The notes under the pieces were generated by a model, which saw nothing but the letters and a program-made list of their open reading frames with translations, had not been told where the DNA came from and did no database searches. From positions 62,001 to 126,000 of the forward strand of contig NZ_JASBVP010000011.1 of assembly GCF_029961025.1 (NCBI RefSeq): a DNA stretch of 64,000 bases, given 5' to 3'. Numbering within the stretch: position 1 is the stretch's first letter; each line of letters opens with the position of its first letter. This document shows, one piece after another, positions 27,809 to 36,108 of this stretch. The translations under genes were made by a program, and so were the position numbers. Source of the DNA: Mycobacterium sp. GTDB lineage: Bacteria; Actinomycetota; Actinomycetes; Mycobacteriales; Mycobacteriaceae.

Positions 27809-28570
27809 ATGACGGACAGGCATTACATTGAGGGGGTGAAGATCGGTGCCGGTGCTGACCTTGACGCCGTGGCCCGGCTGAGCAGTCTGGCCGACCCACT
27901 GCGGCGCCGACTCTATGAATATGTGGCATCCCGTGACGAACCGGTGGCCCGCGACGACGTGGCGGCGGCGGCCGGCATCAGCCACAAGCTTGCCGCCTAC
28001 CATCTCGACAAACTGGCCGATGCGGGGATTCTCACCGTCAGTTATGCCCGACCGCCCGGTCGGTCGGGTCCGGGGGCGGGGCGCCCCGCCAAGCGGTATC
28101 TGCGCGCCCAGCAGGAGCTGTTGGCCGGCGTGCCGCCGCGCAATTACGGGTTGCTGGCCGAGCTGCTCGCCGACGCAATTGCCGCCGGTGACTCGGACTC
28201 GGTGCGCGACGCGGTGGCAGTCGCCGCCCAGCGGGCCGGGCGCGCCACCAGGGCGGGCCGGGGAGTGCTCGCCGCGTTGCGCGGGTGTGGCTATGAGCCC
28301 GTCGAAACACCCGACGGCGGTATCGAATTGCGCAACTGTCCGTTCGGCTCGCTGGCGCGTGAGCACACCGAGTTGGTCTGTGGGCTCAACCTGCAGCTCA
28401 TCCGGGGAATACTCGAGGCCGTCGGTGATCAGCCCGACCGGGCGGCACTGGCGCCTCGTAACGGCCGCTGCTGTGTTGTGGTGCGCGCCCCCGGGCACCC
28501 CCGCGCCCCCGGGCGCCCCCGGAAGAAACCGCCGCGCCGCGCCGCCAGGGTGCCGCGGTCGGCTGATTGA
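27809..28570 (+). CDS. Winged-helix regulator with SufR-like cysteines (paralogue 3)
   Basis: A 253-residue regulator, third of its family in the window. Winged HTH at about 25-100 (PLRRRLYEYV, VAAAAGISHKLAAYHLDKL, wing GAGRPAKRYLRA). C-terminal domain: Cys177 in RNCPFGSLA, Cys191 in LVCGLNLQLIRGIL, and Cys221/222 in GRCCVVV, i.e. C-x13-C-x29/30-C. The tail is Pro/Arg-rich. The start is uncertain: ATG 27809 is used, with GTG 27764 and GTG 27836 as alternatives. It is divergent from DoxX-folE and likely controls it. Fe-S binding is inferred from the shared pattern. Confidence 0.83.
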   Translation: MTDRHYIEGVKIGAGADLDAVARLSSLADPLRRRLYEYVASRDEPVARDDVAAAAGISHKLAAYHLDKLADAGILTVSYARPPGRSGPGAGRPAKRYLRAQQELLAGVPPRNYGLLAELLADAIAAGDSDSVRDAVAVAAQRAGRATRAGRGVLAALRGCGYEPVETPDGGIELRNCPFGSLAREHTELVCGLNLQLIRGILEAVGDQPDRAALAPRNGRCCVVVRAPGHPRAPGRPRKKPPRRAARVPRSAD

Positions 28571-28685
28571 GCCTCCCACAGCCGAAATCGCCACTGTGGC
28601 GATGGTGACAGCCGCCCGGCGGTACACTCAAACCGACCCGGGGAGACTGTGTCACCGGCGAACTCACGAACGACGGGTCTGGTAG

Positions 28686-29018
28686 ATGAAGAAGTTCTCA
28701 CTGACGGCTTTGGCTCGCGAGCAGCTGGATCGCGCCGCAACCGAACGCAGCGGGCGCAGCGCGTCCACGGTCTTCGGCGGTCACGAGCAAGTCCTGCGCC
28801 AGACCGTCATCGCGTTGCGTGAAGGACACGCACTCACCGACCACGACAACCCGGGTGAGGCGACCCTACAGGTGCTGGCCGGCCGTGTTCGCCTCACCGC
28901 CGGTGACAGCGAATGGATCGGTCGAGCGGGAGACCTCCTGGTGATTCCCAACGCCAAACACCGCCTCGATGCTTTCGAGGACTCGGCCGTCCTGCTGACC
29001 GTGGCCAAAAGGCCGTAG
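28686..29018 (+). CDS. Small cupin protein
   Basis: A 110-residue single-domain cupin. Strand segments TVIALREGHALTDHDNPGEATLQVLAGRVRLT and GDLLVIPNAKHRLDAFEDSAVLLTV give the two cupin motifs; metal ligands are partly kept (His in LTDHDNPGE with Glu, and His in AKHRLD). Such proteins bind a metal or small ligand and often modulate stress responses; no reaction can be named. It stands alone on the plus strand, 115 bases after the regulator. Confidence 0.82.
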   Translation: MKKFSLTALAREQLDRAATERSGRSASTVFGGHEQVLRQTVIALREGHALTDHDNPGEATLQVLAGRVRLTAGDSEWIGRAGDLLVIPNAKHRLDAFEDSAVLLTVAKRP

Positions 29019-29126
29019 GCGACGGGTCGGCGCGGGAATCCCGAGACCGCCCGGCGCACGACAGCCACTGAGACACGTGCGAACAGACACGCCCGGCGGC
29101 AGCGGTTACCCGGTGAAAGGTTTGCC

Positions 29127-30066
29127 ATGGTTTCAAAGACGGACCCGATGGCCGCGCACGGCCGCGAGATCGCCTACACCCCGGCCCGGGTGCTGATGCA
29201 GGACTTCACCGGGGTGCCGTGCGTGGTGGACCTGGTCGCGATGCGTGACGCCATCGGCGAACTCGGTGGTGACACCCGGCGAATGGGATCCCGGGTCGAC
29301 GTATGTGCGTAAACCACCCTACTTCGACGCCATGAGCCGTCGGCATGAGCCGGTCGCCGACATCGTCGGCGCCCGCGTGCTGGTCAAGCTGGGCGACTCG
29401 GTGACCACCGACCACATCAGTCCGGCCGGATCCATCGCAAGCGACTCCCCCGCCGGAAAGTACCTGTTGGAACGCGGTATTGAGCGCAAGGATTTCAATT
29501 CCTATGGTTCACGTCGCGGTAACCATGAGGTGATGATCCGCGGCACCTTCGCCAACATCCGGTTGCGCAACCGGCTGGCCCCGGGCACCGAAGGCGGGTG
29601 GACACGCGATTTCACCGAGCCGAAGGGCCCGATCGCGACGATCTACGACGCGGCGGTGCACTACGCCCACGCCGGCACGCCGCTGGTGATTCTCGCCGGT
29701 AAAGAATACGGCTCCGGGTCCTCGCGCGACTGGGCCGCCAAAGGCACTGCCCTGCTGGGGGTGCGCGCGGTGATCGCCGAATCCTATGAGCGCATCCACC
29801 GCTCGAACCTGATCGGCATGGGGGTGTTGCCGCTGCAATTCCCCGAGGGACAAAACGCGGACGCCCTCGGGCTCACCGGGGAGGAGATCTTCCACATCAC
29901 CGGTGTCAGCGCGCTCAACGGCTCGGTGCCGCACACCGTGCACGTGCATGCCGGCGACGTGGAATTCGACGCGGTGGTGCGTATCGATACCCCCGGCGAA
30001 GCCGACTACTATCGCCACGGCGGAATCATGCCCTACGTGCTGCGCAAAGTGCTCGAAGGGCGCTAA
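29127..30066 (+). pseudogene. Aconitate hydratase remnant (internal deletion and frameshift)
   Basis: The 5' part (29127-29280) encodes [23 protein letters not shown], the aconitase segment near residue 80 of the intact enzyme, preceded by only a few residues. The 3' part, in another frame (from about 29283), encodes the swivel domain: [72 protein letters not shown] and [20 protein letters not shown], to the natural end. About 500 residues, including the cluster cysteines, are missing, and the frames do not match at the junction. Aconitase activity is impossible; a stand-alone swivel protein is conceivable but unlikely. Confidence 0.88.
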
Positions 30067-30135
30067 GGTGCCGCGTCACTTCCCGGCATCGCTTCCCAAC
30101 CGCAGGCGCTGTGCGGTAGAATTTTTCTAATAACC

Positions 30136-30175
30136 ATTGTGCAAACACTTGGTGCAAAAACACTTGGTACAAAAC
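30136..30175. repeat. Tandem 15-bp repeat
   Basis: CACTTGGTGCAAAAA (30146-30160) is followed directly by CACTTGGTACAAAAC (30161-30175), and a partial unit ending GTGCAAA precedes them. It lies about 180 bases upstream of transaldolase in an otherwise gene-free 287-base gap. AT-rich relative to surroundings; operator or remnant unclear. Confidence 0.6.
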
Positions 30176-30353
30176 ATGATGGCCAGAGACCATTCACCAC
30201 GAATGGGCTGATGACACTGCATGTTCTTGACGACGTTCCCGCCAGTGCGCCGGTGACCGAGAGGAGCCGATCAGCCACAGGTGTGTAAACGATGCCTGAC
30301 AACCCCTATCGGCCCGTATTGGCCTCTATATCGGCAAGGAAGGAGCCGTACTC

Positions 30354-31478
30354 ATGGCCGATGCCCTGAAAGCCCTCACCGCCGCCGGCGTTTCCGTCTG
30401 GCTGGACGATCTGAGCCGAGAGCGGCTGTTCTCCGGCAGCCTTGCCGCGTTGGTCCGCCGCCAACACGTGAGCGGGGTGACGACAAACCCCGCGATTTTC
30501 GCCAAGGCGATCTCCCATGGGATCGCCTATCGGGAGCAGATCCGTGATTTGGCGGTGCGCGGTGTTGACGTCGGCGAGGCACTGCGCGCGCTGACCACCT
30601 TCGACGTGCGCTGGGCGTGTGACGTGTTGCGGCCGGTGTATGACGCCACCGGCGGCGTCGACGGACGGGTATCGATCGAGGTGGACCCGCGCCTGGCGCA
30701 CGATACCGACGCGACGATCGCGGAAGCCCAGGCGCTGTGGTGGATGGTGGACCGCCCGAACCTGTTCATCAAGATTCCAGCCGCGCGCCAGGGGCTGCCG
30801 GCGATCACGGCCTGTCTGGCCGAAGGGATCAGCGTCAACGTCACGCTCATCTTCTCCCTCGCTCGCTACCAGCAGGTGATGACGGCATTCCTCGATGGCA
30901 TGGAACAAGCCCGGAACGAGGGTCAAGATTTACGTGAAATCTGTTCTGTCGCTTCGTTTTTCGTATCTCGAGTGGATACCGAGGTCGATAACCGGCTAGC
31001 CGAGATCGGCACCGGGGAGGCCGCCGCGCTGCGCGGCAAGGCCGCCATCGCCAATGCGCGGTTAGCATACCAGCACTACCAGCAGATGATCACCACCGAC
31101 CGCTGGCGGGCGCTGCAGGCTCTCGGTGCGCGCCCGCAGCGGCCGCTGTGGGCCTCCACATCCACCAAAAATCCTGCCTACCCCGATACCCGCTACGTGG
31201 TCGAGCTGGTCGCCCCCGGTGTCGTGACCACCATGCCGGAGTCAACACTGCGTGCGGTCGCTGATCACGCCGTGATCCCCGCCGACTCGATACGCGAGCA
31301 CTACGCGGAAGCCCGGGAGGTACTCGAGCGGCTCGCCGCCGTCGGAGTCGACTACGACGACGTGGTCACCCGTCTCGAAGAGGACGGTGTTGCCAAATTC
31401 GACGATGCCTACACTCAGCTGGCCGACCAACTGGCGCGCGCCTTGCACAAAACCCGCGATCCGGCCGCTGCCCGATGA
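30354..31478 (+). CDS. tal: Transaldolase
   Basis: A 374-residue class I aldolase-type enzyme of the pentose phosphate pathway that transfers dihydroxyacetone between sugar phosphates. Length fits the actinobacterial transaldolase group. GVTTNPAIF at about 42, the Schiff-base Lys in [32 protein letters not shown], and [24 protein letters not shown] are diagnostic. A good ribosome binding site (AAGGAG) precedes the ATG. The usual mycobacterial tal is in the tkt-zwf cluster; none of those genes is here, so this is probably an additional copy in the stress island. Confidence 0.94.
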   Translation: MADALKALTAAGVSVWLDDLSRERLFSGSLAALVRRQHVSGVTTNPAIFAKAISHGIAYREQIRDLAVRGVDVGEALRALTTFDVRWACDVLRPVYDATGGVDGRVSIEVDPRLAHDTDATIAEAQALWWMVDRPNLFIKIPAARQGLPAITACLAEGISVNVTLIFSLARYQQVMTAFLDGMEQARNEGQDLREICSVASFFVSRVDTEVDNRLAEIGTGEAAALRGKAAIANARLAYQHYQQMITTDRWRALQALGARPQRPLWASTSTKNPAYPDTRYVVELVAPGVVTTMPESTLRAVADHAVIPADSIREHYAEAREVLERLAAVGVDYDDVVTRLEEDGVAKFDDAYTQLADQLARALHKTRDPAAAR

Positions 31479-31621
31479 CTATCCCCCGCGACCGCAATCC
31501 ATGCGCCGGCCACCGGCTTCCGGTCGATTCGATTTCGGTCAGCGCGGCCCGACCGGCCAACACAGAACACCGATAAGCAAACACCGAACACAGATGAAAA
31601 ACACAGATGAGGAGAAATCTC

Positions 31622-31969
31622 ATGGCCGAGGGGATGTATCACCCCACCACCCCGGAGGTTCATCAACGCCGCAAGGAACTCGCCCCACACACCCACGACG
31701 CGTTCGAGGCGTTCAGCCGCACGGTGTTCGCCGAGGGTGCCCTACCGGAGAAAACCAAACAACTCATCGCCGTCGCCGTCGCTCACACTACCCAATGCCC
31801 CTACTGCATTCGGGGCCACACCCGCCTCGCCCGCCGGAAAGGTAACAGCGACCAAGAGATCATGGAGGCCATCTGGGTCGCCTCCGAGATGCGGGCCGGC
31901 GCCGCCTACGCTCACGCCACGCTGGCCTTAGAAGAACTCGCCAGATGCGAAGCCAGCGAAAGGAGTTGA
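31622..31969 (+). CDS. Carboxymuconolactone decarboxylase/AhpD-like protein
   Basis: A 115-residue helical protein with the AhpD core CPYCIRGHTRLA (C-x2-C-x3-H) and EKTKQLIAVAVAHTTQ before it. AhpD-type proteins use the two Cys as a redox pair, often in peroxide defence. The start is the ATG at 31622, 8 bases after GAGGAG; an earlier in-frame ATG is less likely. The hemerythrin gene starts four bases after its stop, so they are co-transcribed. A repeat-rich leader (several ACACAGA units at 31563-31607) precedes it. Confidence 0.9.
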   Translation: MAEGMYHPTTPEVHQRRKELAPHTHDAFEAFSRTVFAEGALPEKTKQLIAVAVAHTTQCPYCIRGHTRLARRKGNSDQEIMEAIWVASEMRAGAAYAHATLALEELARCEASERS

Positions 31970-31972
31970 TGG

Positions 31973-32443
31973 GTGTCCGACCACGCTCTAGCTGCCATTC
32001 TGGAACATGAACATCGCGAAATCGATGGCGGGATAGAGGCTTTCATCCAAAGTCTCGACTGTGACACCGTCCAGCCGGAACACCTGACTGCAGCACTTGA
32101 GGCGTTGCGTCGTCACATCTACCTCGAAGAGGTCTTCCTGTTTCCGCCGATCCGCGAGGCCGGCATGGTCATGCCGATCTTGGTGATGCTGCGTGAGCAC
32201 GGCGAAATGTGGCAGAGCATGGACATTCTCGACGATCTGCTCGCTGACGGGGCCGACGGTGACCAGCTGCGGGATGCCTGCCGTCGGCTGCTGGAGCAGC
32301 TTTATCAGCACAACTCGAAAGAAGAGCCCGTCATCTATCCCCACGCCGATACCGCCGTACCGGCGGCTACGCGCGCGGAATTAGCCCGCTTCCTCGAAAC
32401 CGGCCGCGTCCCCGACGGCTGGGTGTGCCAGCAGGCGGGCTGA
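31973..32443 (+). CDS. Hemerythrin-like protein
   Basis: A 156-residue four-helix hemerythrin-domain protein. Candidate diiron ligands are in place: His12/14 (EHEHREID), His48 and Glu52 (RRHIYLEEV), His76 (REHGEMW), His113 and Glu117 (YQHNSKEEPVIYPH) and His124. Such proteins bind O2 or NO, or sense oxygen. It follows the AhpD-like gene by three bases, start GTG, and converges with the OsmC gene. Fits the NO/redox theme of the window. Confidence 0.9.
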   Translation: MSDHALAAILEHEHREIDGGIEAFIQSLDCDTVQPEHLTAALEALRRHIYLEEVFLFPPIREAGMVMPILVMLREHGEMWQSMDILDDLLADGADGDQLRDACRRLLEQLYQHNSKEEPVIYPHADTAVPAATRAELARFLETGRVPDGWVCQQAG

Positions 32444-32468
32444 CGCGCCCTGACACCGTTCGCGACGC

Positions 32469-32909
32469 TCAGTCGAGCCTGGCGTCGACGCTGACTTGCG
32501 CACCCGCGAACAACCGCGACACCGGACACAACGCGGCGGCCTGATCCACCGCGGCGGCGAACCCCTCGTCGTCGAGACCCGCCACCTGGGCTCTGACGGT
32601 CAGCCGGGACGTCGTGATCGTCGGGAGGCCGTCGACCTCGTCGAGGGTCACCGTGGAGGTCACCGTCATCCGCTGCGGCGGCGTGTTGTTCTCACCTAAT
32701 TTCAGCGCCAACGCCATTGCGAAGCACGACGAATGCGCCGCCGCCAACAGTTCCTCCGGACTGGTCTTTCCGCCGGGATCTTCGGTCCGGGCGGCCCAGG
32801 TCACCTCCAGGCCATCCAGCGCACCACTGCTCCCCTCCGACAGCTTTCCCAGGCCCGAGGCCAGGGTGCCCTCCCAGGTGACCTTCATGGTCCGCTCCGC
32901 GATGCTCAT
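32469..32909 (-). CDS. OsmC/Ohr-family peroxiredoxin
   Basis: A 146-residue OsmC protein that reduces organic hydroperoxides with a pair of cysteines. Peroxidatic Cys is in AAHSSCFAMALAL and resolving Cys in ALCPVSRLF; Glu/Arg context (TSPEELLAA) is typical. The ATG at 32909 is preferred over the adjacent GTG because GAGGAG is six bases upstream. About 60 bases upstream is a TACAA-N6-TTGTA inverted repeat resembling OhrR boxes. Function in peroxide resistance is well supported by family. Confidence 0.92.
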   Translation of the reverse strand: MSIAERTMKVTWEGTLASGLGKLSEGSSGALDGLEVTWAARTEDPGGKTSPEELLAAAHSSCFAMALALKLGENNTPPQRMTVTSTVTLDEVDGLPTITTSRLTVRAQVAGLDDEGFAAAVDQAAALCPVSRLFAGAQVSVDARLD

Positions 32910-32912
32910 CAC

Positions 32913-33521
32913 CGTCTCCTCAACCGATCTTCGGGCGCGCCGACCGGCGCCGCTCCACTATAACGTTTCTACAATGTCGTTTGTATAAAAATCTAGGCTG
33001 CGCAGGATCCGCGGCCCGGAAAAGCGGGTCGGAAAAGCAAGGCGCCGACCGGCAGGGTTCAACTCCAGGTGCCATGCGACCGGCAACGCTGTTGGTAATC
33101 ACGACAGCCTGTGACGCAGTGACTTTCATCATTAGGCGGCCAATACAGCTGGCTCGATAGCCGTCGGGGATGCTTTCGCGTCGCCGGCGCTACGAATCGC
33201 CTTCTGCCACGGCATCATCTGGGGCGATTGGCTCACTGCCAGCCGGCCACTCCACAACGTCGGAGAGCCTGCGTCGCGATGTCGGCGATCTCCGGCGGCT
33301 CGGTCACCGGCCCGGCCACCTTCCATTGGCCCTCACCCCGGTGCAGTGTGCCCGACGGGCCGGCGCCCCCATGCGCGGGCGGGAACCTGGCGACCGTTGG
33401 CCGGCGAGGCAATTACGATCATGGACATGGACACGGCGGGCAGCCCGGATGGCCGCTGGGGGCCGTGCACGCGGGCCGCCGGCGACGGCATGGCGGCGCC
33501 CACCGACCGGGGAGCGGCCCG
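32913..33521. other. Intergenic region upstream of CBS gene
   Basis: About 600 bases with the osmC promoter at the left end. No convincing gene is seen in the remainder: the frames open there have shadow-like composition. A CTGGCGACCGTTGGCCGGCG stretch at 33386-33405 weakly resembles a DosR box. It may contain a decayed gene, since a minus-strand frame ends ...IEPAVLAA at 33132, but I cannot name it. Confidence 0.5.
32970..32985. promoter_or_regulatory. OhrR-like operator upstream of osmC
   Basis: TACAATGTCGTTTGTA: perfect 5-bp arms TACAA/TTGTA spaced by six bases, about 60 bases upstream of the osmC start in an AT-rich promoter stretch. MarR/OhrR regulators recognise TACAATT-type inverted repeats before ohr/osmC genes. 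No ohrR gene is in the window. Confidence 0.5.
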
Positions 33522-33989
33522 GTGAAGGTGAAGGAGATCATGACCACCCCGGTTGTGACCGTCCCCGCGGAGGCACCCCCGCCGGTAGTGGCCGCGGTCT
33601 TGCGGGAGCACCGGATCAGCGGAGTGCCGGTGGTCGACACCTCCGGCGCAGTGGTCGGGCTGCTCAGCGAGTACGACCTGCTTGCCCGCCGGGGCGCCAC
33701 CGCCGCCGAGATGATGTCCTCGACGGTGATCAGCGTCACCGAGGACACCGACGTCGACGATGTGCGGCACCTGCTCGTCGAACGGCGGATCCATCGGGTT
33801 CCGGTGCTGGCCGGCACCCGCCTGGTCGGCATCGTCAGCCGCGGCGACGTGGTGGCTTTGCTGGTCCCCGAGTGGGTCTGCCAGGTGTGCGGGGAGGCGG
33901 TGCGCGGTCCGCACCCGCCGCAGTCCTGCCCCAAATGCGGTGCCGGGGCCGAGCGGTTCGCGCTCCACGAGCCCTCTCCCGGTAGCTAG
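33522..33989 (+). CDS. CBS-domain pair with C-terminal zinc ribbon
   Basis: About 155 residues: two CBS motifs (MTTPVVTVPAEAPPPVVAAVL...GLLSEYDLL and MSSTVISVTEDTDVDDVRHLL...GIVSRGDVVALL), followed by a small ribbon C-x2-C-x12-C-x2-C (CQVCGEAVRG...CPKCGAG). CBS pairs bind adenine nucleotides. DosR-regulated Hrp1 (Rv2626c) is a CBS protein too, but lacks this layout as far as I know. Start is uncertain among GTG 33522, GTG 33528 and ATG 33540; a GGAGCGG site favours 33522. Precedes the pyruvate dehydrogenase-like operon by 26 bases. Confidence 0.86.
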   Translation: MKVKEIMTTPVVTVPAEAPPPVVAAVLREHRISGVPVVDTSGAVVGLLSEYDLLARRGATAAEMMSSTVISVTEDTDVDDVRHLLVERRIHRVPVLAGTRLVGIVSRGDVVALLVPEWVCQVCGEAVRGPHPPQSCPKCGAGAERFALHEPSPGS

Positions 33990-34015
33990 TCACACGGGGT
34001 CGAACAGTAGGAGAC

Positions 34016-35101
34016 ATGCGCATGGTGGAGACCTCACCGACAGCGAGCCCACCGGTCACGGCCGGTGGGCGGCCGCTGACCGAGGACCCGGCGGTGCTGC
34101 GGGGCTACTACCGGCAGATGATGCTGATCCGCGTCTTCGAGCAACGCGCCGCGGAGATGTACACCAAAGCCAAGATCGGCGGCTACTGCCACCTCAACCT
34201 CGGTGAGGAAGCCACCGTGGTCGGGCTGATGGCGGCGCTGCGGCCGACCGATTACCTGTTCGCCACCTATCGCGACCACGGCTATGCGCTGGCTCGCGGT
34301 GCCGACCCGGCCCGCGTCATGGCCGAGCTCTTCGGGCGCGCCACCGGTCTGTCCGGCGGGCGGGGAGGTTCCATGCACCTGTTCGACCCGGAGCACCGGC
34401 TGTTGGGCGGTTACGCGATCGTCGGCGGTCAGATCCCGCCGGCCACCGGGGCCGCGCTGGCGCTGGCCTACCGCACCGACCCCGGCCCGGCTTGTGACGC
34501 CGTGATGTGCGTGCTCGGCGACGGCGCGACCAATATCGGCGCCTTCCACGAGTGCCTCAACCTCGCCGCCGTGTGGCGGCTGCCGATCGTGTACGTCATC
34601 GTCAACAACGGCCTGGGCATGGGCACGCCGGTTGAGGCCGCCTCCGGTGAACCCGAGCTGTTCAAGCGCGGCTGCTCCTACCGCATTCCCGGGCAGCGGG
34701 TGGACGGCAACGACGTGCTGGCCGTGCGGGACGCCGCCCGCCACGCGCTGGACCGCGCCCGCGGCGAGCACCAGCCGATGCTGCTGGAAACCGTCTGCGA
34801 ACGCCTCCGCGGGCACTCGGTGGTCGACCCGGACCGCTACCGCAGCGAGGACGAAAAACAACGGCTGCGGGCCGCCGACCCGGTGCCGGCGTTGCGGGCG
34901 CGGCTCATCGACGCCGGCGTGCTCGATGCCGACAGCGCGGCGGGTATCGACGCCGAGATCGAGCGGACCGTCGCCGAGGCCGTCGACGCCGCCGACCGCG
35001 CCCCGGCCCCCCCGGTGGAATCGCTGTTCGACGACCTGTACGCCACCCCGGTGGCCAACACCTACCGGGGCCGGCCGGGCGACCCGGTGGTGTCGGCATG
35101 A
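34016..35101 (+). CDS. Pyruvate/2-oxoacid (acetoin-type) dehydrogenase E1 alpha subunit
   Basis: A 361-residue thiamine-diphosphate enzyme subunit. The TPP motif runs from GDGATNIGAF to VNN; SGGRGGSMHLFD and HSVVDPDRYR phosphorylation-loop-like segments are typical of PDH/acetoin E1 alpha. A GGAG site precedes the start. First of three overlapping genes encoding E1a, E1b and E2. Substrate may be pyruvate, acetoin or a branched-chain keto acid; the short E1 alpha with separate beta subunit fits pyruvate or acetoin best. Role: feeding acetyl-CoA and NADH. Confidence 0.92.
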   Translation: MRMVETSPTASPPVTAGGRPLTEDPAVLRGYYRQMMLIRVFEQRAAEMYTKAKIGGYCHLNLGEEATVVGLMAALRPTDYLFATYRDHGYALARGADPARVMAELFGRATGLSGGRGGSMHLFDPEHRLLGGYAIVGGQIPPATGAALALAYRTDPGPACDAVMCVLGDGATNIGAFHECLNLAAVWRLPIVYVIVNNGLGMGTPVEAASGEPELFKRGCSYRIPGQRVDGNDVLAVRDAARHALDRARGEHQPMLLETVCERLRGHSVVDPDRYRSEDEKQRLRAADPVPALRARLIDAGVLDADSAAGIDAEIERTVAEAVDAADRAPAPPVESLFDDLYATPVANTYRGRPGDPVVSA

Positions 35102-36108
35102 CGGTGATCAGCTACCGGCAGGCGCTGCACGACACGCTGCGCGCGGAGCTGCTGCGCGACGAGAACGTGCTGCTCATCGGCGAGGAAATCGGGGTGTTCG
35201 AGGGCTCCTACAAGATCACCGCCGGGCTGCTGGCCGAGTTCGGCCCGCGCCGGGTGCGCGACACCCCCATCTGTGAGGAGGGCTTCGTCGGCGCGGCGAT
35301 CGGCGCGGCCATGCTGGGCCTGCGCCCGGTTGTGGAGATCATGACGATCAACTTCAGCCTGCTGGCCATCGACCAGATCGTCAACCACGCCGCCAAGATG
35401 CACGCGATGTTCGCCGGGCAAACGCGGGTGCCGCTGGTGATCCGCACCCCCGGCGGCGGTGGCCAGCAACTGGCCGCCACGCACTCGCAGAACCTCGAGG
35501 TCTGGTACGCCCACGTGCCAGGATTAAAGGTGGTGGCGCCGGCCACCCCGGCCGACGCCAAGGGGCTGCTCACCGCGGCCATCCGCGACGACGACCCGGT
35601 GCTGGTGGTGGAGAACCTCGCGTTGTACAACACCACCGGCGAGGTGCCCGAGGGCGAGCACGTCGTCGATATCGGCACCGCCGCGGTGATGAAACCCGGC
35701 ACCGACATCACCGTCGTCGCCTATTCCCGCGCCGCCGTCGTCGCCCTGGGTGTGGCCGAGCGGCTCCGGGCCGAGGGCATCTCGGTGGAGGTGATCGACC
35801 TGCGCAGCCTGCGCCCGCTGGACCGGGACACCGTCTGCGCCTCGGTGCGCAAAACCAGCCGGGCCGTGGTGCTCGAAGACGATTGGCTGTCCTACGGTGT
35901 GGGTGCCGAGGTCGCCGCCACCATCGCCGAGGGTGCCTTCGACTACCTGGACGCCCCGATCCGGCGGGTGGCGGCGGCCGAAGTACCGCTGCCCTATGCC
36001 AAACCGCTGGAATTGGCCGCGCTGCCCGACGCCGCCGCGCTGACCCGCGTCATCCGCGAAACCCTTGACGCCAGCGGGTTTTCCACACCGGAGGTGACCC
36101 ATGCCTGA
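35098..36108 (+). CDS. Pyruvate/2-oxoacid dehydrogenase E1 beta subunit
   Basis: A 336-residue transketolase-type subunit that pairs with the E1 alpha. Characteristic segments: LLIGEEIGVFEGSYKIT, TPICEEGFVGAAIGAAMLGLRPVVEIM, HAAKMHAMFAGQ, TPGGGGQQLAATHSQNLEVWYAHVPGLKVV, VIDLRSLRPLDRDTV. Overlaps E1 alpha by four bases (ATGA) and E2 by eight, so expression is coupled. No oddities seen. Confidence 0.95.
   Translation: MTVISYRQALHDTLRAELLRDENVLLIGEEIGVFEGSYKITAGLLAEFGPRRVRDTPICEEGFVGAAIGAAMLGLRPVVEIMTINFSLLAIDQIVNHAAKMHAMFAGQTRVPLVIRTPGGGGQQLAATHSQNLEVWYAHVPGLKVVAPATPADAKGLLTAAIRDDDPVLVVENLALYNTTGEVPEGEHVVDIGTAAVMKPGTDITVVAYSRAAVVALGVAERLRAEGISVEVIDLRSLRPLDRDTVCASVRKTSRAVVLEDDWLSYGVGAEVAATIAEGAFDYLDAPIRRVAAAEVPLPYAKPLELAALPDAAALTRVIRETLDASGFSTPEVTHA

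Noticed and set aside
30292..30369. Leader peptide of 25 codons overlapping the transaldolase start
   Set aside because: No ribosome binding site at a suitable distance and no conserved content; chance frame.
33132..33326. Possible minus-strand gene ending in IEPAVLAA
   Set aside because: Short, unrecognised and without a ribosome binding site; may be a remnant but cannot be supported.
33386..33405. DosR box upstream of the CBS gene
   Set aside because: Several key positions differ from the consensus and no tandem partner is present.
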